Positions 47,201-56,656 of a stretch of 64,000 nt of DNA are shown here, in pieces. Origin of the DNA: an uncultured Bacteroidota bacterium (GTDB lineage Bacteria > Bacteroidota > Bacteroidia > Flavobacteriales > Flavobacteriaceae). Every line of letters begins with the position of its first letter. Within the stretch, counting starts at the first letter, position 1. The DNA lies in contig CACEKL010000001.1 in NCBI GenBank assembly GCA_902560025.1, forward strand, positions 46,702 through 110,701. Direction: 5' to 3'. The notes beneath the pieces were generated by a model. That model saw only the letters and a program-made list of their open reading frames with translations, did no database searches and was not told the DNA's origin. A program made the translations under genes and the position numbers.

Positions 47201-48577
47201 GTTAAGTCTAAAGATAGCGATGGCAACAGCTCTGATATAGTTATTTCTCGTACTACTGAGATTAAAATTCTTGACTCAAAAACTAAAAATGTTCTAAGTA
47301 CAAATAATATTCCTTATGGTTCTTACTTAAATATTAAGAACGGTCAAAAAGTATCTAAAGGTGATATTATATGTCAATGGGATCCATTTAATGGTGTTAT
47401 TGTATCAGAATTTGCTGGTAAAATTGTTTATGAGAATATTGAAGTTGGTAAAACTTACCAAGTTGAAATTGATGAACAAACTGGATTTAAAGAAAAGGTA
47501 ATAACTGACTCTAGAGATAAAAAGCTTATCCCAACACTTTTGATTCAAGATAAAAAAGGTGTGACTTTAAGATCATATAACTTACCAGTTGGAGCTCACA
47601 TTATAGTTGACGAAGATGAGTCTATTGAAAAAGGAAAGATTCTAGTGAAAATACCAAGAAAATCAGCTAAATCAGGTGATATTACGGGTGGTCTTCCACG
47701 TGTAACAGAACTATTTGAAGCTAGAAACCCTTCAAATCCAGCTGTAGTTTCTGAAATTGATGGTGTTGTCTCATTTGGTAAAATTAAAAGAGGAAACAGG
47801 GAAATTATTGTTGAATCAAAATTTGGCGATATCAGAAAGTATTTAGTTAAGCTTTCTAATCAGATTCTTGTTCAAGAAAATGACTTTATAAAAGCTGGTA
47901 TGCCTCTTTCAGATGGTTCAATTACTCCTAATGATATACTCAATATAAAAGGTCCATCTGCAGTTCAGCAGTACCTTGTAAATGAAGTTCAAGAAGTTTA
48001 TAGACTTCAAGGTGTTAAGATTAATGATAAGCATTTTGAGGTAGTTGTTAGACAAATGATGCGAAAAGTTAAGATTATCGATCCAGGGGATACATTATTC
48101 CTAGAAGATCAACTAACATACAAGGATGACTTTATTTCTGAAAATGATAAACTTTATGGTATGAAAGTTATTGAAGAAGCTGGTGAAAGTGAAAATCTAA
48201 AAGTTGGACAACTTGTCTCAGCTAGACAACTTCGTGATGAAAATTCAATACTAAAAAGAGATGACAAGAATCTTGTTGAGGCTAGAGATGCAAAACCAGC
48301 AACTGCTTCAACTCAGCTTCAGGGTATAACAAGAGCATCACTACAAACGAAGTCGTTTATATCTGCAGCATCTTTCCAGGAAACAACTAAAGTTTTAAAT
48401 GAAGCTGCTGTTAACGGTAAAAATGATACACTTGAAGGTCTTAAAGAAAATGTTATCGTAGGACACAAAATTCCAGCAGGTACTGGTATGAGAAAGTACG
48501 ATGATATTATTGTAGGTCCAAAAGATGAGTATAATAGTTTGCTTATTAATAAAGAAGAAGAAGAGTTAAATTATTAA
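44279..48577 (+). CDS. rpoC: RNA polymerase subunit beta'
   Basis: 1432 aa, full length for Bacteroidota. The N-terminal zinc-binding cysteines ([20 protein letters not shown]) are followed by the catalytic magnesium motif NADFDGDQM with Asp477, Asp479 and Asp481. The trigger-loop region has [14 protein letters not shown], and a second cysteine cluster ([19 protein letters not shown]) is present. It follows rpoB closely and is followed after 9 bp by idi, so the RNA polymerase operon seems to extend into isoprenoid and pterin genes. Confidence 0.98.
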   Translation: MSKNNELITQKRFNTISIGLASPEVILGNSRGEVLKPETINYRTHKPERDGLFCERIFGPVKDYECACGKYKRIRYKGIVCDRCGVEVTEKKVRRDRVGHINLVVPVAHIWYFKSLPNKIGYLLGLPSKKLDMIIYYERYVVIQPGEAKNAEGEPVNKMDFLTEEEYLAIMETLPADNQFLEDSDERKFIAKMGAECLIELLSRIDLEELSYELRHKANNETSKQRKTEALKRLQVVESFREGNERKENLPEWMVVKVIPVIPPELRPLVPLDGGRFATSDLNDLYRRVIIRNNRLKRLVEIKAPEVILRNEKRMLQESVDSLFDNTRKSSAVKTESNRPLKSLSDSLKGKQGRFRQNLLGKRVDYSARSVIVVGPELKLYECGLPKDMAAELYKPFIIRKLIERGIVKTVKSAKKIIDRREPVVWDILENVLKGHPVLLNRAPTLHRLGIQAFQPKLIEGKAIQLHPLTCTAFNADFDGDQMAVHLPLGPEAILEAQLLMLGSHNILNPANGSPITVPSQDMVLGLYYMTKSRKSSENLKLKGEGSIYFSAEEVTMAYNEKKVDLNAIIKCRIKTSDLEDPYEIIETTPGRIFFNEVVPEKAGFFNEVLTKKNLREIIGKILQTTSVPETADFLDKIKDLGYTFAFKGGLSFSLGDIIIPQQKQNLIDDANNQVDGIMSNYNMGLITNNERYNQVIDVWTSANATLTELAMKQISEDQQGFNSVYMMLDSGARGSKEQIRQLTGMRGLMAKPKKSNVGGGEIIENPILSNFKEGLSILEYFISTHGARKGLADTALKTADAGYLTRRLVDVSQDVIVNEFDCGTLRGIEVTALKKNEEVVETLGERILGRVALNDIVDPSSNEVLLEGGKLIDEEAVAKIEDTLITSVEVRSSLTCETKKGICVSCYGRNLATGKAVQIGEAVGVVAAQSIGEPGTQLTLRTFHVGGVAGNISEENSLISKFDGTAEIEDLKLVKSKDSDGNSSDIVISRTTEIKILDSKTKNVLSTNNIPYGSYLNIKNGQKVSKGDIICQWDPFNGVIVSEFAGKIVYENIEVGKTYQVEIDEQTGFKEKVITDSRDKKLIPTLLIQDKKGVTLRSYNLPVGAHIIVDEDESIEKGKILVKIPRKSAKSGDITGGLPRVTELFEARNPSNPAVVSEIDGVVSFGKIKRGNREIIVESKFGDIRKYLVKLSNQILVQENDFIKAGMPLSDGSITPNDILNIKGPSAVQQYLVNEVQEVYRLQGVKINDKHFEVVVRQMMRKVKIIDPGDTLFLEDQLTYKDDFISENDKLYGMKVIEEAGESENLKVGQLVSARQLRDENSILKRDDKNLVEARDAKPATASTQLQGITRASLQTKSFISAASFQETTKVLNEAAVNGKNDTLEGLKENVIVGHKIPAGTGMRKYDDIIVGPKDEYNSLLINKEEEELNY

Positions 48578-48586
48578 TTTAACTAT

Positions 48587-49105
48587 ATGTCAAAAGAAAA
48601 TGTAATTCTTGTTGATAAAAAAGATAATCAAGTTGGATTAATGCCAAAACTTGAGGCGCATCAAAAAGGACTACTTCATAGAGCTTTTTCTGTATTTATT
48701 TTCAACTCAGATTATGAGCTTCTTCTTCAAAAAAGAGCCTCCTCTAAGTATCATTCAGGTGGATTATGGACAAACACATGTTGTAGTCATCCAAGAGATG
48801 GAGAAGACATAATGGATGCAGCAAATCGAAGACTTCACGAAGAAATGGGAATAAAAACTAATCTCAGGAAAGTTTTTGATTTTATTTATAAAGCCGATCT
48901 AGATAACAATCTAACAGAAAATGAGTTTGATCATGTATTTTATGGTGTCTATAATGATGATCCTGTTTTAAATAGAGAAGAAGCAGATGATTTTAAGTGG
49001 ATTGATATGGAAACACTTAAAAATGATATTGATAACAATGCAGATCAATACACAGTATGGTTTAAAATAGCTTTTGACTATTTTTATAATTATTTTAAAA
49101 AATGA
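48587..49105 (+). CDS. idi: Isopentenyl-diphosphate delta-isomerase, type I
   Basis: Converts isopentenyl diphosphate to dimethylallyl diphosphate, the primer for isoprenoids including quinones, carotenoids and thereby retinal. 172 aa Nudix-fold protein. Catalytic Cys66 in WTNTCCSHP and the metal-binding Glu111/Glu113 in TENEFDHV are visible, as is the Nudix-like helix RRLHEEMGI. It starts 9 bp after rpoC, and queD overlaps its stop by four bases. Confidence 0.95.
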   Translation: MSKENVILVDKKDNQVGLMPKLEAHQKGLLHRAFSVFIFNSDYELLLQKRASSKYHSGGLWTNTCCSHPRDGEDIMDAANRRLHEEMGIKTNLRKVFDFIYKADLDNNLTENEFDHVFYGVYNDDPVLNREEADDFKWIDMETLKNDIDNNADQYTVWFKIAFDYFYNYFKK

Positions 49106-49509
49106 AAGTTACAGTAAGTAGAAAAGCTCATTTTAATGCAGCTCATAAATTATATAGACCTGATTGGACAGATGAGAAGAATGATGAAGTTTTTGGAAAA
49201 TGTGCAAACAAAAACTTTCATGGTCATAATTATGAGTTAATTGTTAGTCTAACTGGAGAAATTGATAAAGAGACTGGCTACGTTTACGATCTTGGAAAGT
49301 TAAAGGGTATAATAAAATCAGAAGTTGAAGATTATTTAGATCACAAAAATCTAAATTTAGATATCAATGATTTTAAAAATTTAAATCCTTCTGCAGAAAA
49401 CATAGCTGTACTAATCTATAATAGATTGATTAAATATTTTGATGACTCATACAAGTTGAAAATAACACTGTACGAGACTCCAAGAAATTTTGTAGAGTAC
49501 AGCGGTTAA
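49102..49509 (+). CDS. queD: 6-carboxy-5,6,7,8-tetrahydropterin synthase (QueD/PTPS family)
   Basis: 135 aa. T-fold enzyme for queuosine precursor synthesis (or 6-pyruvoyl-tetrahydropterin synthase-like chemistry). Zinc ligands are His15 in FNAAHKL and His40/His42 in FHGHNYEL; Cys34 in FGKCANKN is the catalytic cysteine. DYLDHKNLNLD and PSAENIAVLIYN are typical later motifs. ATG overlaps the idi stop (ATGA). Its own stop overlaps the convergent lipoprotein gene by four bases. Confidence 0.9.
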   Translation: MKVTVSRKAHFNAAHKLYRPDWTDEKNDEVFGKCANKNFHGHNYELIVSLTGEIDKETGYVYDLGKLKGIIKSEVEDYLDHKNLNLDINDFKNLNPSAENIAVLIYNRLIKYFDDSYKLKITLYETPRNFVEYSG

Positions 49510-50192
49510 TCTAGTGTTAATGTCTGAAGAATTTTACCGTATTTAGAGTTTTTTATTTTTTCAGGTAAAGTATCATATAGCTTTAAAAGTAATTCCCAAT
49601 TAGCATCAGGTATCTGACTTACAGCAATATATGGTGATATTTCATATTCAGAATTTGTTATAGAAAAATTTAAAGAGTATAAGTATTTTCTTCTAACTAA
49701 GTTTTCTAATTGTTGGTTAACTGAATCAATTCTTTCTTGGTTATTATCAATTTGGGCTTGATAAAATATTTCTAATAAGTCTAAATTTTGAAGATTATAC
49801 TTTCTTATAATAGCTAAATATTCACCTAATAATTCGCTATTCTTTGAGCCTGAGATTTCATAACTGGAATCGAATGTTTGAAGCCTAGTATTTATATTTA
49901 TTTCACCAGTATTACCAAAAAAAGTTATGATATCATTTAATGAATCACCATCATCCTTATCTAGATATAAATAATATATATCAGGCTCTTCTATTTCAGT
50001 GTCTAAAATAAATTCACTATTGCCATTAATGTTAATTGAATCTAGACTTACAATAATTGAATCTTGTTGTTGCTGAAGATAAACTGTTCCTTTTTTAAGT
50101 CCATCAATATTTCCTGTTACAATCATTTTATTTTTATTTGAGCTACAGCTTGATAAAAAGATTAGAAGAGTTAAAAAGTATATTTTTTTCAT
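49506..50192 (-). CDS. DUF4369-type lipoprotein
   Basis: 228 aa. A short signal with lipobox ending at Cys16 (FLSSC) makes it a lipoprotein. The region GNIDGLKKGTVYLQQQQDS to FFGNTGEININ is the beta-rich DUF4369 domain found at the N-terminus of Bacteroidota thioredoxin-like lipoproteins; here no thioredoxin domain follows, only a helical C-terminal part. Function unknown. Located 1 bp downstream of the DUF5916 gene, so probably co-expressed with it. Confidence 0.78.
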   Translation of the reverse strand: MKKIYFLTLLIFLSSCSSNKNKMIVTGNIDGLKKGTVYLQQQQDSIIVSLDSININGNSEFILDTEIEEPDIYYLYLDKDDGDSLNDIITFFGNTGEININTRLQTFDSSYEISGSKNSELLGEYLAIIRKYNLQNLDLLEIFYQAQIDNNQERIDSVNQQLENLVRRKYLYSLNFSITNSEYEISPYIAVSQIPDANWELLLKLYDTLPEKIKNSKYGKILQTLTLD

Positions 50193-50193
50193 T

Positions 50194-52389
50194 TTAAATA
50201 TTAATCCAATAGGTCAGTTTTAAGTTTATAGACCTTAGTTGAGGTGTTATTGAATTTTTTGTAAAATAATTATCATTATATACCAAATATAAGTCAGATA
50301 ATGGTGCAAATCTCCATTGAAGCCTTGAATTTATTCCTAAGTTCTCAGATTGTGAGGAAAACTGAATATAAGTTGTCCAAAAAGTTTTTTTAGTAAAAGT
50401 AAATTCAAACTTAGGCGTTATAAGCCATATATCTCTGCTAGGATAGGGGTCTGGTAACTTAATTGAATCATAATTTAGTCTAAGTGATACATTAAAAATG
50501 GGTTGCTTCCTAAAACTTAAATTATTCTGTATTGAAAACTTTGTTCCATTATAAAATGAGCCATAAGAAATATTAGACCTAGTATTAAATAAATTTCTAC
50601 TAGGAGACCTATAAGAAATTACATACTGTGTATAGTCATAATATTTGTTTGCTGGAAGAGGAGTGCTATTTTCAGTTCTTGTGGGATCAAAAGGATAATA
50701 CAAAAAGTCTTTGGTTTTTCTTTGTTGAAATGATAATTCACTTTGATTTAAATACTTAATATCAACAGAAGTATAATGAATATTACCTTCATATTTTTGA
50801 TCTAAAGTTGTTCTAAAAACCCATGCTGCATAATGACCAAATTCTATATTTAAGATTTTTGGATTTTTAGGATAAATCCTAAATCTATAATTAGGCTCAA
50901 ACTTATACATTCCATATCTTCTGTAATACCCAAGGTCAGATCTAAAATCATCTCCAACATATGCAGAATAAAACATGAAGAAATGTTTTCTTGAATTTTT
51001 TGATATCATTAAACCGGTTGTTAAATCCTTCTCATTTTTTTCTTTATCTGAAGTAAATGATTTATGCAAAAAAGCTTTACCTGCCCAATCCCCATTATTT
51101 GACGCTAAGTTATATTCAGCCCCTAAAACTCTATTAAATCTATTTGAATCATCTACAAAGTCATATTTCTTTGTGTTTTCCCTATTTAAAAAGAATAAAG
51201 AAATATTTGATCTTGAAAACACTTTTTTTCTAAATGTCAATAGGCTATTATTATTTTGAGCAATTTCATTTTCTAGATCTTCATCAGTTAATACATTTAA
51301 AAACCCTATTCTTGTATCATCGTTAATTTTACCACTAAGTCTTACACCAGCTAAAATTTTATTTTCAATAATGTTACCATTTTTGTCTTGAGCTACTCCG
51401 ATTCTCCTAGAGAAAAACGGTTGTGCGTCTCTTCCAGTACCAAAATCACTAAACAAATCTGAATTTTGAGTAAAAAATTGTCTTTTCTCGGGTAATTTAA
51501 TTTCCCACTTAGTTGTATTCACGATTTGATCATCTACTTCCACTTGAGAAAAATCAGGATTTATTGTTGCATCTAGATTTAATGAGTTTGCTATAGGAAT
51601 TTTGAAGTCAACTCCATAATCAAAGTAGTCTAAAGAAGAACTATTTTGAAAATCCTTTCCACTCAGTGTATTTATATAAGGTATAACTGTGAATGGCTTT
51701 TTAGAATTCCCTAATGGTTTTTCAAAATACAGATCCCCCATAAATGCTAAATTTCCTATACTTTGATTTTGGGGAATATTTATCCAAGTAGAATGTTCAA
51801 GTGATTGTGTATCACTTCTATACATATTAAATCTCCATTTTTTTGTACCATTAATAAAATATAGTTGATCAAATGGAATTTTAATTTCTGTTAAAAAATA
51901 ATCATCGTATAGCTTAGACTCAACATACCAAATTGCATCCCACGAAGAATTTCTATCTGTTCTATAGTCTCTGTTTCCACCTGATACTAATATGTCTCCT
52001 TTTAATCCAAGATGATTAGTTTGAAATTGAAAAGCATTTGTAGCGTCATTGAAAGTATCAAAGATTAATTGAACATAATCTGCACTAGCTGTATTAAAAT
52101 CTCTCTTGAGTGAATAAACAGTAAACTTTTTTTCTTTAGTAAATGATTTTACTAAAAAATATAAATTATCATCATCAAAAACAGCTTTGAATTCAGTTTG
52201 TTTTAAAGCTTGGACGGTGTCTGCAGGTCTCCATTGCCAGAAATCAGTTCCAACATTAGCTGTCTTCCAAACATCTTCAGATTCAATTCCGTCTATCTCA
52301 ATACTTGAATTTATATACTTAACAGTATACTCCTGAGCAAAAAGACTATTACTCATGCAAAATAATATAGATAGAAGGATTTTTCTCAA
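50194..52389 (-). CDS. DUF5916 outer-membrane protein with N-terminal carbohydrate-binding (CBM9-like) domain
   Basis: 731 aa with a signal peptide cut near SLFAQ. Residues about 25-205 form a CBM9-like domain (INSSIEIDGIESEDVWKTAN, WRFNMYRSD). The rest is rich in alternating hydrophobic/aromatic strands (NPDFSQVEVDDQIVNTTKWE, then many short strands) and ends LKLTYWINI; the terminal aromatic/hydrophobic strand suggests an outer-membrane beta-barrel. Such DUF5916 proteins are common in Bacteroidota and often lie near peptidases or glycan genes; ligand unknown. Upstream spacer (52390-52452) shows no exact promoter element on this strand. Confidence 0.85.
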   Translation of the reverse strand: MRKILLSILFCMSNSLFAQEYTVKYINSSIEIDGIESEDVWKTANVGTDFWQWRPADTVQALKQTEFKAVFDDDNLYFLVKSFTKEKKFTVYSLKRDFNTASADYVQLIFDTFNDATNAFQFQTNHLGLKGDILVSGGNRDYRTDRNSSWDAIWYVESKLYDDYFLTEIKIPFDQLYFINGTKKWRFNMYRSDTQSLEHSTWINIPQNQSIGNLAFMGDLYFEKPLGNSKKPFTVIPYINTLSGKDFQNSSSLDYFDYGVDFKIPIANSLNLDATINPDFSQVEVDDQIVNTTKWEIKLPEKRQFFTQNSDLFSDFGTGRDAQPFFSRRIGVAQDKNGNIIENKILAGVRLSGKINDDTRIGFLNVLTDEDLENEIAQNNNSLLTFRKKVFSRSNISLFFLNRENTKKYDFVDDSNRFNRVLGAEYNLASNNGDWAGKAFLHKSFTSDKEKNEKDLTTGLMISKNSRKHFFMFYSAYVGDDFRSDLGYYRRYGMYKFEPNYRFRIYPKNPKILNIEFGHYAAWVFRTTLDQKYEGNIHYTSVDIKYLNQSELSFQQRKTKDFLYYPFDPTRTENSTPLPANKYYDYTQYVISYRSPSRNLFNTRSNISYGSFYNGTKFSIQNNLSFRKQPIFNVSLRLNYDSIKLPDPYPSRDIWLITPKFEFTFTKKTFWTTYIQFSSQSENLGINSRLQWRFAPLSDLYLVYNDNYFTKNSITPQLRSINLKLTYWINI

Positions 52390-52452
52390 TTAGTTTTTTC
52401 TCGGTTAAAAGTAATATTTTAAACCCTAATAAAATAAAAGTAATTAGAGTAT

Positions 52453-52460
52453 TATATTTG
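52453..52460 (+). promoter_or_regulatory. -7 promoter element for the S1/P1 nuclease gene
   Basis: TATATTTG, an exact TAnnTTTG match, 23 bases before the ATG at 52484. Confidence 0.6.
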
Positions 52461-52483
52461 ACCTAAGTTTTTAATCATAGTTT

Positions 52484-53239
52484 ATGAGATTAATTGTTTT
52501 TCTTATCGCTAGCTTGTTATCAATAATAAACTGGGGATCCACTGGTCACAGGGCTTTGGCTGAAGTTGCATCATTTTATTTAACTGAGAATGCTAAGAAT
52601 AAAATAAATGAAATCCTAGATGGAGAAACAATTGTCACCGCATCTATGTATGCAGATGATATTAAATCAGATAGTAGATACGATGAATATTACAATTGGC
52701 ATTTTATAAACATGGAATTAGATGAGAACTATGAAGATACTGTTCCCTCAGAAAAAGGAGATGTTTTCATTGCAATAAATAAATGTATTGATATCCTTGA
52801 GAGTGATTCAGTAACAGATTCAGAAAAATCATTTTACTTGAAACTACTTATCCATTTTATAGGAGATCTTCATCAACCAATGCACATTGGTAGGTATGAA
52901 GATAGGGGCGGGAATAGAGTATATGTAAAGTGGTTTGGAAGAAATTCAAATTTACATAGAGTATGGGATTCTGAAATGATAAATGGATATAATATGAGCT
53001 ATAGTGAACTTGCTAAAAACCTACCTACTCCTGAAAAACTTGAAATAGAATTTGAACGAGATGATCTAATTGGTTGGGTCAACGAAATCCATTCTTACAC
53101 AAGAAAGATTTACAATGGTGTTTCAATTGATGATAATCTAGGATATGAATATCAGTATGAAAACTTTCAAACTGTAAGAGATCTAATTTTAAAAGGAGGT
53201 TTAAGATTAGCTTCAGTTCTTAACTACCTATTTGATTAA
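52484..53239 (+). CDS. Secreted S1/P1-type zinc nuclease
   Basis: 251 aa. Signal peptide of 16 residues; cleavage would expose Trp17, and the mature N-terminus WGSTGHR puts His six residues in, matching the Trp1/His6 zinc ligands of P1 nuclease. Other ligands are likely within YADDIK (Asp58/Asp59), NWHFIN (His73), HFIGDLHQPMHIG and NLHRVWDSEM. Family enzymes cut single-stranded DNA/RNA and release 5'-nucleotides, so it probably scavenges phosphate, nitrogen and nucleosides from outside DNA or RNA. The 3' end overlaps convergent htpG by 12 bp. Confidence 0.92.
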   Translation: MRLIVFLIASLLSIINWGSTGHRALAEVASFYLTENAKNKINEILDGETIVTASMYADDIKSDSRYDEYYNWHFINMELDENYEDTVPSEKGDVFIAINKCIDILESDSVTDSEKSFYLKLLIHFIGDLHQPMHIGRYEDRGGNRVYVKWFGRNSNLHRVWDSEMINGYNMSYSELAKNLPTPEKLEIEFERDDLIGWVNEIHSYTRKIYNGVSIDDNLGYEYQYENFQTVRDLILKGGLRLASVLNYLFD

Positions 53240-55093
53240 ATCTATACTTCTATTAATAAATTCAGTAAGATCCTTACCAGTAAGATTATTTTGAGAAAGT
53301 TTTGCTAAATCAATTGATTGTTTTATCAAACTGTTTCTCTTTTTTTCAGTTCTTGTATTTAAAATTTTACCAACTAATTCATGATTTGTATTTACAATCA
53401 ATGAATACATGTCTGGCAAATTACCCATTGCTCCCCCACCTGTTTGTTGCATTTCCTTCATTCTTCTCATAAATTCAGGTTGAGCAAGCATGAAAGGCAT
53501 ACTATTACTATCTAAGGCCTCTAACTGTACTGTATATTTTTCATTTTCAACTGCAGTCTCAATCATCGGTTTTAATTTCTCTTTTTCTTCATCAGTCAGC
53601 TTTGAAATTACTTCCTCATCCTTCTTTATCAAGTTCTCTAAAGTATCAGAATCAACTCTAGAAAATTTAATTTTTTCTTTCTTTGATTCAAGTTTCTGCA
53701 TTAAATGAGGAATTATGGGAGAATCTAAAAGAAGAACTTCATAACCTTTTTCTTTTGCAGACTCAATGTAAGTATACTGCTCATCTTTATTTTGAGCGTA
53801 AAGAATAATTAAATTTCCATCTTTGTCTGTTTGAAGCTTTTTAATTTTTTTCTCTAATTCTTCGTAAGTAAAATATTTATCATCTACTGTTGGATAAAGG
53901 TTAAATGATTCTGCTTTATCATAAAACTTATCTTCAGTGAGCATACCATATTCAATAACAACTTTTATATCATTCCATTTACTTTCTAAATTCTCTCTTT
54001 CATTTTTAAATATTGAGTTTAATTTATCTGCAACTTTCCTAGTGATATAATTAGTAATCTTTTTCACAGATGCATCAGACTGAAGATAGCTCCTTGATAC
54101 ATTAAGTGGTATATCAGGAGAATCTATAACACCCTTGAGAAGCCCTAAAAATTCTGGCACAATACCTTCAACGTTATCGGTAACAAATACTTGATTTTGG
54201 TAAAGTTGAATTCTGTCTTTTTGTAGATTAAGATCATTTGATATTTTAGGAAAATATAAAATACCTGTAAGGTTAAATGGATAATCTACATTTAAATGAA
54301 TATGAAATAATGGTTCTTCAAATTGATAAGGGTAAAGCTCTCTGTAAAATTGCTTATAGTCTTCATCTTTGAGATCTGCAGGAGGCTTAGTCCATGCTGG
54401 ATTAGGATTATTTATTATGTTATCTATAGTTACTTTTTCTTCTTTTTCACCTTCTTTTCCAGGAATAGTCTCTTCCTTTGTGCCAAATTTAATTGGGTGA
54501 GGCATAAACTTATTATACTTATTAAGTAACTCTGAAATCTTACTTTCCTCAAGATAATCCTTAGAATCCTTAGATATATGTAAAATTATCTCTGTACCCC
54601 TTTCTTTTTTCTCAGATTTCTTTAGGCTATATTCTGGTGATCCATCACATATCCAGTGAGCAGCTGGCTCATCCTTATATGATTTTGTAATAATTTCAAC
54701 TTTATCTGAGACCATGAATGAGGAGTAAAAACCAAGTCCAAAATGTCCGATTATACCTGTGTCTTTTGAAGTTTCTTTATATTTTTCTAGAAATTCTTCT
54801 GCTCCTGAAAAAGCCACATCGTTTATATATTTTTTAACTTCATCTGAAGTCATTCCTACACCATTGTCAATAATGTGAAGTTTTTTCGCCTTTTTGTCAA
54901 TTTTTAATTCAACACCAAGATCACCAATCTCACCTTTAACTTCTCCAATACTTGATAAATGTTGAATTTTAGTTAATGCATCTGTTGCATTTGAAATAAG
55001 CTCTCTTAAAAATATTTCTTGATCACTGTATAGAAACTTTTTTATAAGTGGAAATATATTCTCAACTGAAACATTAATTTTTCCTTTTGCCAT
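53228..55093 (-). CDS. htpG: Chaperone HtpG (Hsp90)
   Basis: 621 aa ATP-dependent chaperone. GHKL ATPase motifs are visible: ELISNATDAL, IDNGVGM and IGHFGLGFYSSFMV; then the middle domain (LPLNVSRSYLQ with the catalytic Arg) and a shortened C-terminal dimerisation domain. Normal length for the Bacteroidota form. The spacer upstream (55094-55153) holds the terminator of the symporter gene; a stretched -7-like TATTTTTTTTG is present, but it is not an exact match. Three-prime overlap with the nuclease gene. Confidence 0.96.
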   Translation of the reverse strand: MAKGKINVSVENIFPLIKKFLYSDQEIFLRELISNATDALTKIQHLSSIGEVKGEIGDLGVELKIDKKAKKLHIIDNGVGMTSDEVKKYINDVAFSGAEEFLEKYKETSKDTGIIGHFGLGFYSSFMVSDKVEIITKSYKDEPAAHWICDGSPEYSLKKSEKKERGTEIILHISKDSKDYLEESKISELLNKYNKFMPHPIKFGTKEETIPGKEGEKEEKVTIDNIINNPNPAWTKPPADLKDEDYKQFYRELYPYQFEEPLFHIHLNVDYPFNLTGILYFPKISNDLNLQKDRIQLYQNQVFVTDNVEGIVPEFLGLLKGVIDSPDIPLNVSRSYLQSDASVKKITNYITRKVADKLNSIFKNERENLESKWNDIKVVIEYGMLTEDKFYDKAESFNLYPTVDDKYFTYEELEKKIKKLQTDKDGNLIILYAQNKDEQYTYIESAKEKGYEVLLLDSPIIPHLMQKLESKKEKIKFSRVDSDTLENLIKKDEEVISKLTDEEKEKLKPMIETAVENEKYTVQLEALDSNSMPFMLAQPEFMRRMKEMQQTGGGAMGNLPDMYSLIVNTNHELVGKILNTRTEKKRNSLIKQSIDLAKLSQNNLTGKDLTEFINRSIDLIK

Positions 55094-55116
55094 AATTTTT
55101 TTAATTAATATTTATC

Positions 55117-55155
55117 AAAAAAAATACCAATGTTTTTTTATGACATTTTGGCATT
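55117..55155 (-). terminator. Probable terminator of the sodium/solute symporter gene
   Basis: On the minus strand AATGCCA pairs with TGGTATT (one G-T pair), extended by ATGT/ACAT after a small bulge, and is followed by eight T. It overlaps the symporter stop and lies before htpG. Confidence 0.55.
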
Positions 55156-56608
55156 ATTTTCTAATTAAGTAAAGTCCAACAAAATTAAGGAGACCATTGA
55201 AAGGCAAAAGCTCATATCCTATTGAATAACCTCCTAGCATTTCCTTAGGAAGATTTCCAATTACTATAATTATGATAATATTGATAATTACAATAACAAA
55301 TACCTTTTTGTCATCTATTTTATATTTAGTAAATATCCCAAAAGCAAAAAGACCTAGAAGAGGCCCATAGGTGTATTGAGCAACTGTTAATAGAGAATCA
55401 ATCACATTTTTATCCAATACATATCTGTAGATTATAACAACTATGATCAAGAGTATGCTCATCAATACATGAATAATTTTTCTAGTTTTTATAGATGATT
55501 CTTTAGAGCTATCGATTTTTAATATATCAACACAGAATGAAGTAGTTAAGGATGTTAAAGCACTATCTGCACTACTATATGCAGCAGCAATAAGCCCTAA
55601 AATAAATACAATACCTAAAAATTCACCTAATCCTGACCTTAAAGCAATTTCTGGAAATAATAAATCTGTCCTTGGTGAGTTATCAAGTAAGGGAATGCTA
55701 ACTCCGTTTTGATTTGCATAAATAAATAATAATGCACCTAAAACAATAAATAAGAATGTAACTGCGGTAAGGATAAAGCTAAATACTATCATATTCTTTT
55801 TTGCCTCATTAATATTCTTACAGGTCAAATTCTTTTGCATCATGTCCTGATCTAATCCAGTCATACATATAGTTATGAAAGCCCCGCCAATTATTGACTT
55901 TAGGAAATAACTACGATCCATGAAGCTGTCAGTAACAAAGATTTTACTGTATTCATTAAATTCTGAGGATGATAAAAAATCATTTAAGGTCCAGCCTAGA
56001 TTATCATTTATATAATATATTGATAGTATAACAGCTAATATCATCAATGTAGTTTGAATTGTATCAGTCCAAACAATTGTCTTTATGCCACCTCTTCTGG
56101 TGTATAGCCAAATTAGTAGAATTGATATGATAACAGTAATTTCAAATGGAATTCCAAGATCATTAAAAACAAATTCTTGAAGAACAATTGCAACGAGGAA
56201 TAATCTAAAAGAAGCACCTAATATTCTTGAAATCAAAAATGAAATAGACCCTACATAATGGGAATTTTTACCAAATCTTGATAGTAAATACTCATATATA
56301 GATGTTAATCCAAGCTTGTAATATAATGGCAATAAAATATTAGCTACAATTAGATATCCAATTAAATAACCGATAACTACTTGAAAATAAGTAAATTGAG
56401 AGTCTTCAACCCATCCTGGGACTGATATAAATGTTACTCCTGAAAGAGATGCCCCTACCATCCCAAATGCAACTACTGCCCAATTTGAGCTTCTTTTTGC
56501 ATTGAAAAAAACTTCATTATTATCTTCTTTTCCTGTAAAGTAAGAAATGGCAGTCAGGACCACAAAGTAGGATATAATTGCAATTAAAATTATTTGTGGA
56601 GATAACAT
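55154..56608 (-). CDS. Sodium:solute symporter (SSS family)
   Basis: 484 aa from the ATG at 56608 (MLSPQIILIAIISYF); the frame extends to a TTG at 56623, but an internal ATG with a better N-terminal helix is preferred. About 13 membrane helices. Family features include GASLSGVTFISVPGW in the early helices and GLIAAAYSSADSALTSLTTS, the conserved sodium-site region. Likely imports a small organic solute (sugar, amino acid or similar) with Na+; the substrate cannot be told. Diverges from recR. Confidence 0.9.
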   Translation of the reverse strand: MLSPQIILIAIISYFVVLTAISYFTGKEDNNEVFFNAKRSSNWAVVAFGMVGASLSGVTFISVPGWVEDSQFTYFQVVIGYLIGYLIVANILLPLYYKLGLTSIYEYLLSRFGKNSHYVGSISFLISRILGASFRLFLVAIVLQEFVFNDLGIPFEITVIISILLIWLYTRRGGIKTIVWTDTIQTTLMILAVILSIYYINDNLGWTLNDFLSSSEFNEYSKIFVTDSFMDRSYFLKSIIGGAFITICMTGLDQDMMQKNLTCKNINEAKKNMIVFSFILTAVTFLFIVLGALLFIYANQNGVSIPLLDNSPRTDLLFPEIALRSGLGEFLGIVFILGLIAAAYSSADSALTSLTTSFCVDILKIDSSKESSIKTRKIIHVLMSILLIIVVIIYRYVLDKNVIDSLLTVAQYTYGPLLGLFAFGIFTKYKIDDKKVFVIVIINIIIIIVIGNLPKEMLGGYSIGYELLPFNGLLNFVGLYLIRK

Positions 56609-56644
56609 TTTGTAAATATACAAAAGAACTTACATGAATATTTC

Positions 56645-56652
56645 TAAATTTG
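56645..56652 (+). promoter_or_regulatory. -7 promoter element for recR
   Basis: TAAATTTG, an exact TAnnTTTG match, with only four bases before the recR ATG. As for purB, this predicts a leaderless or nearly leaderless mRNA. Confidence 0.55.
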
Positions 56653-56656
56653 TTCA

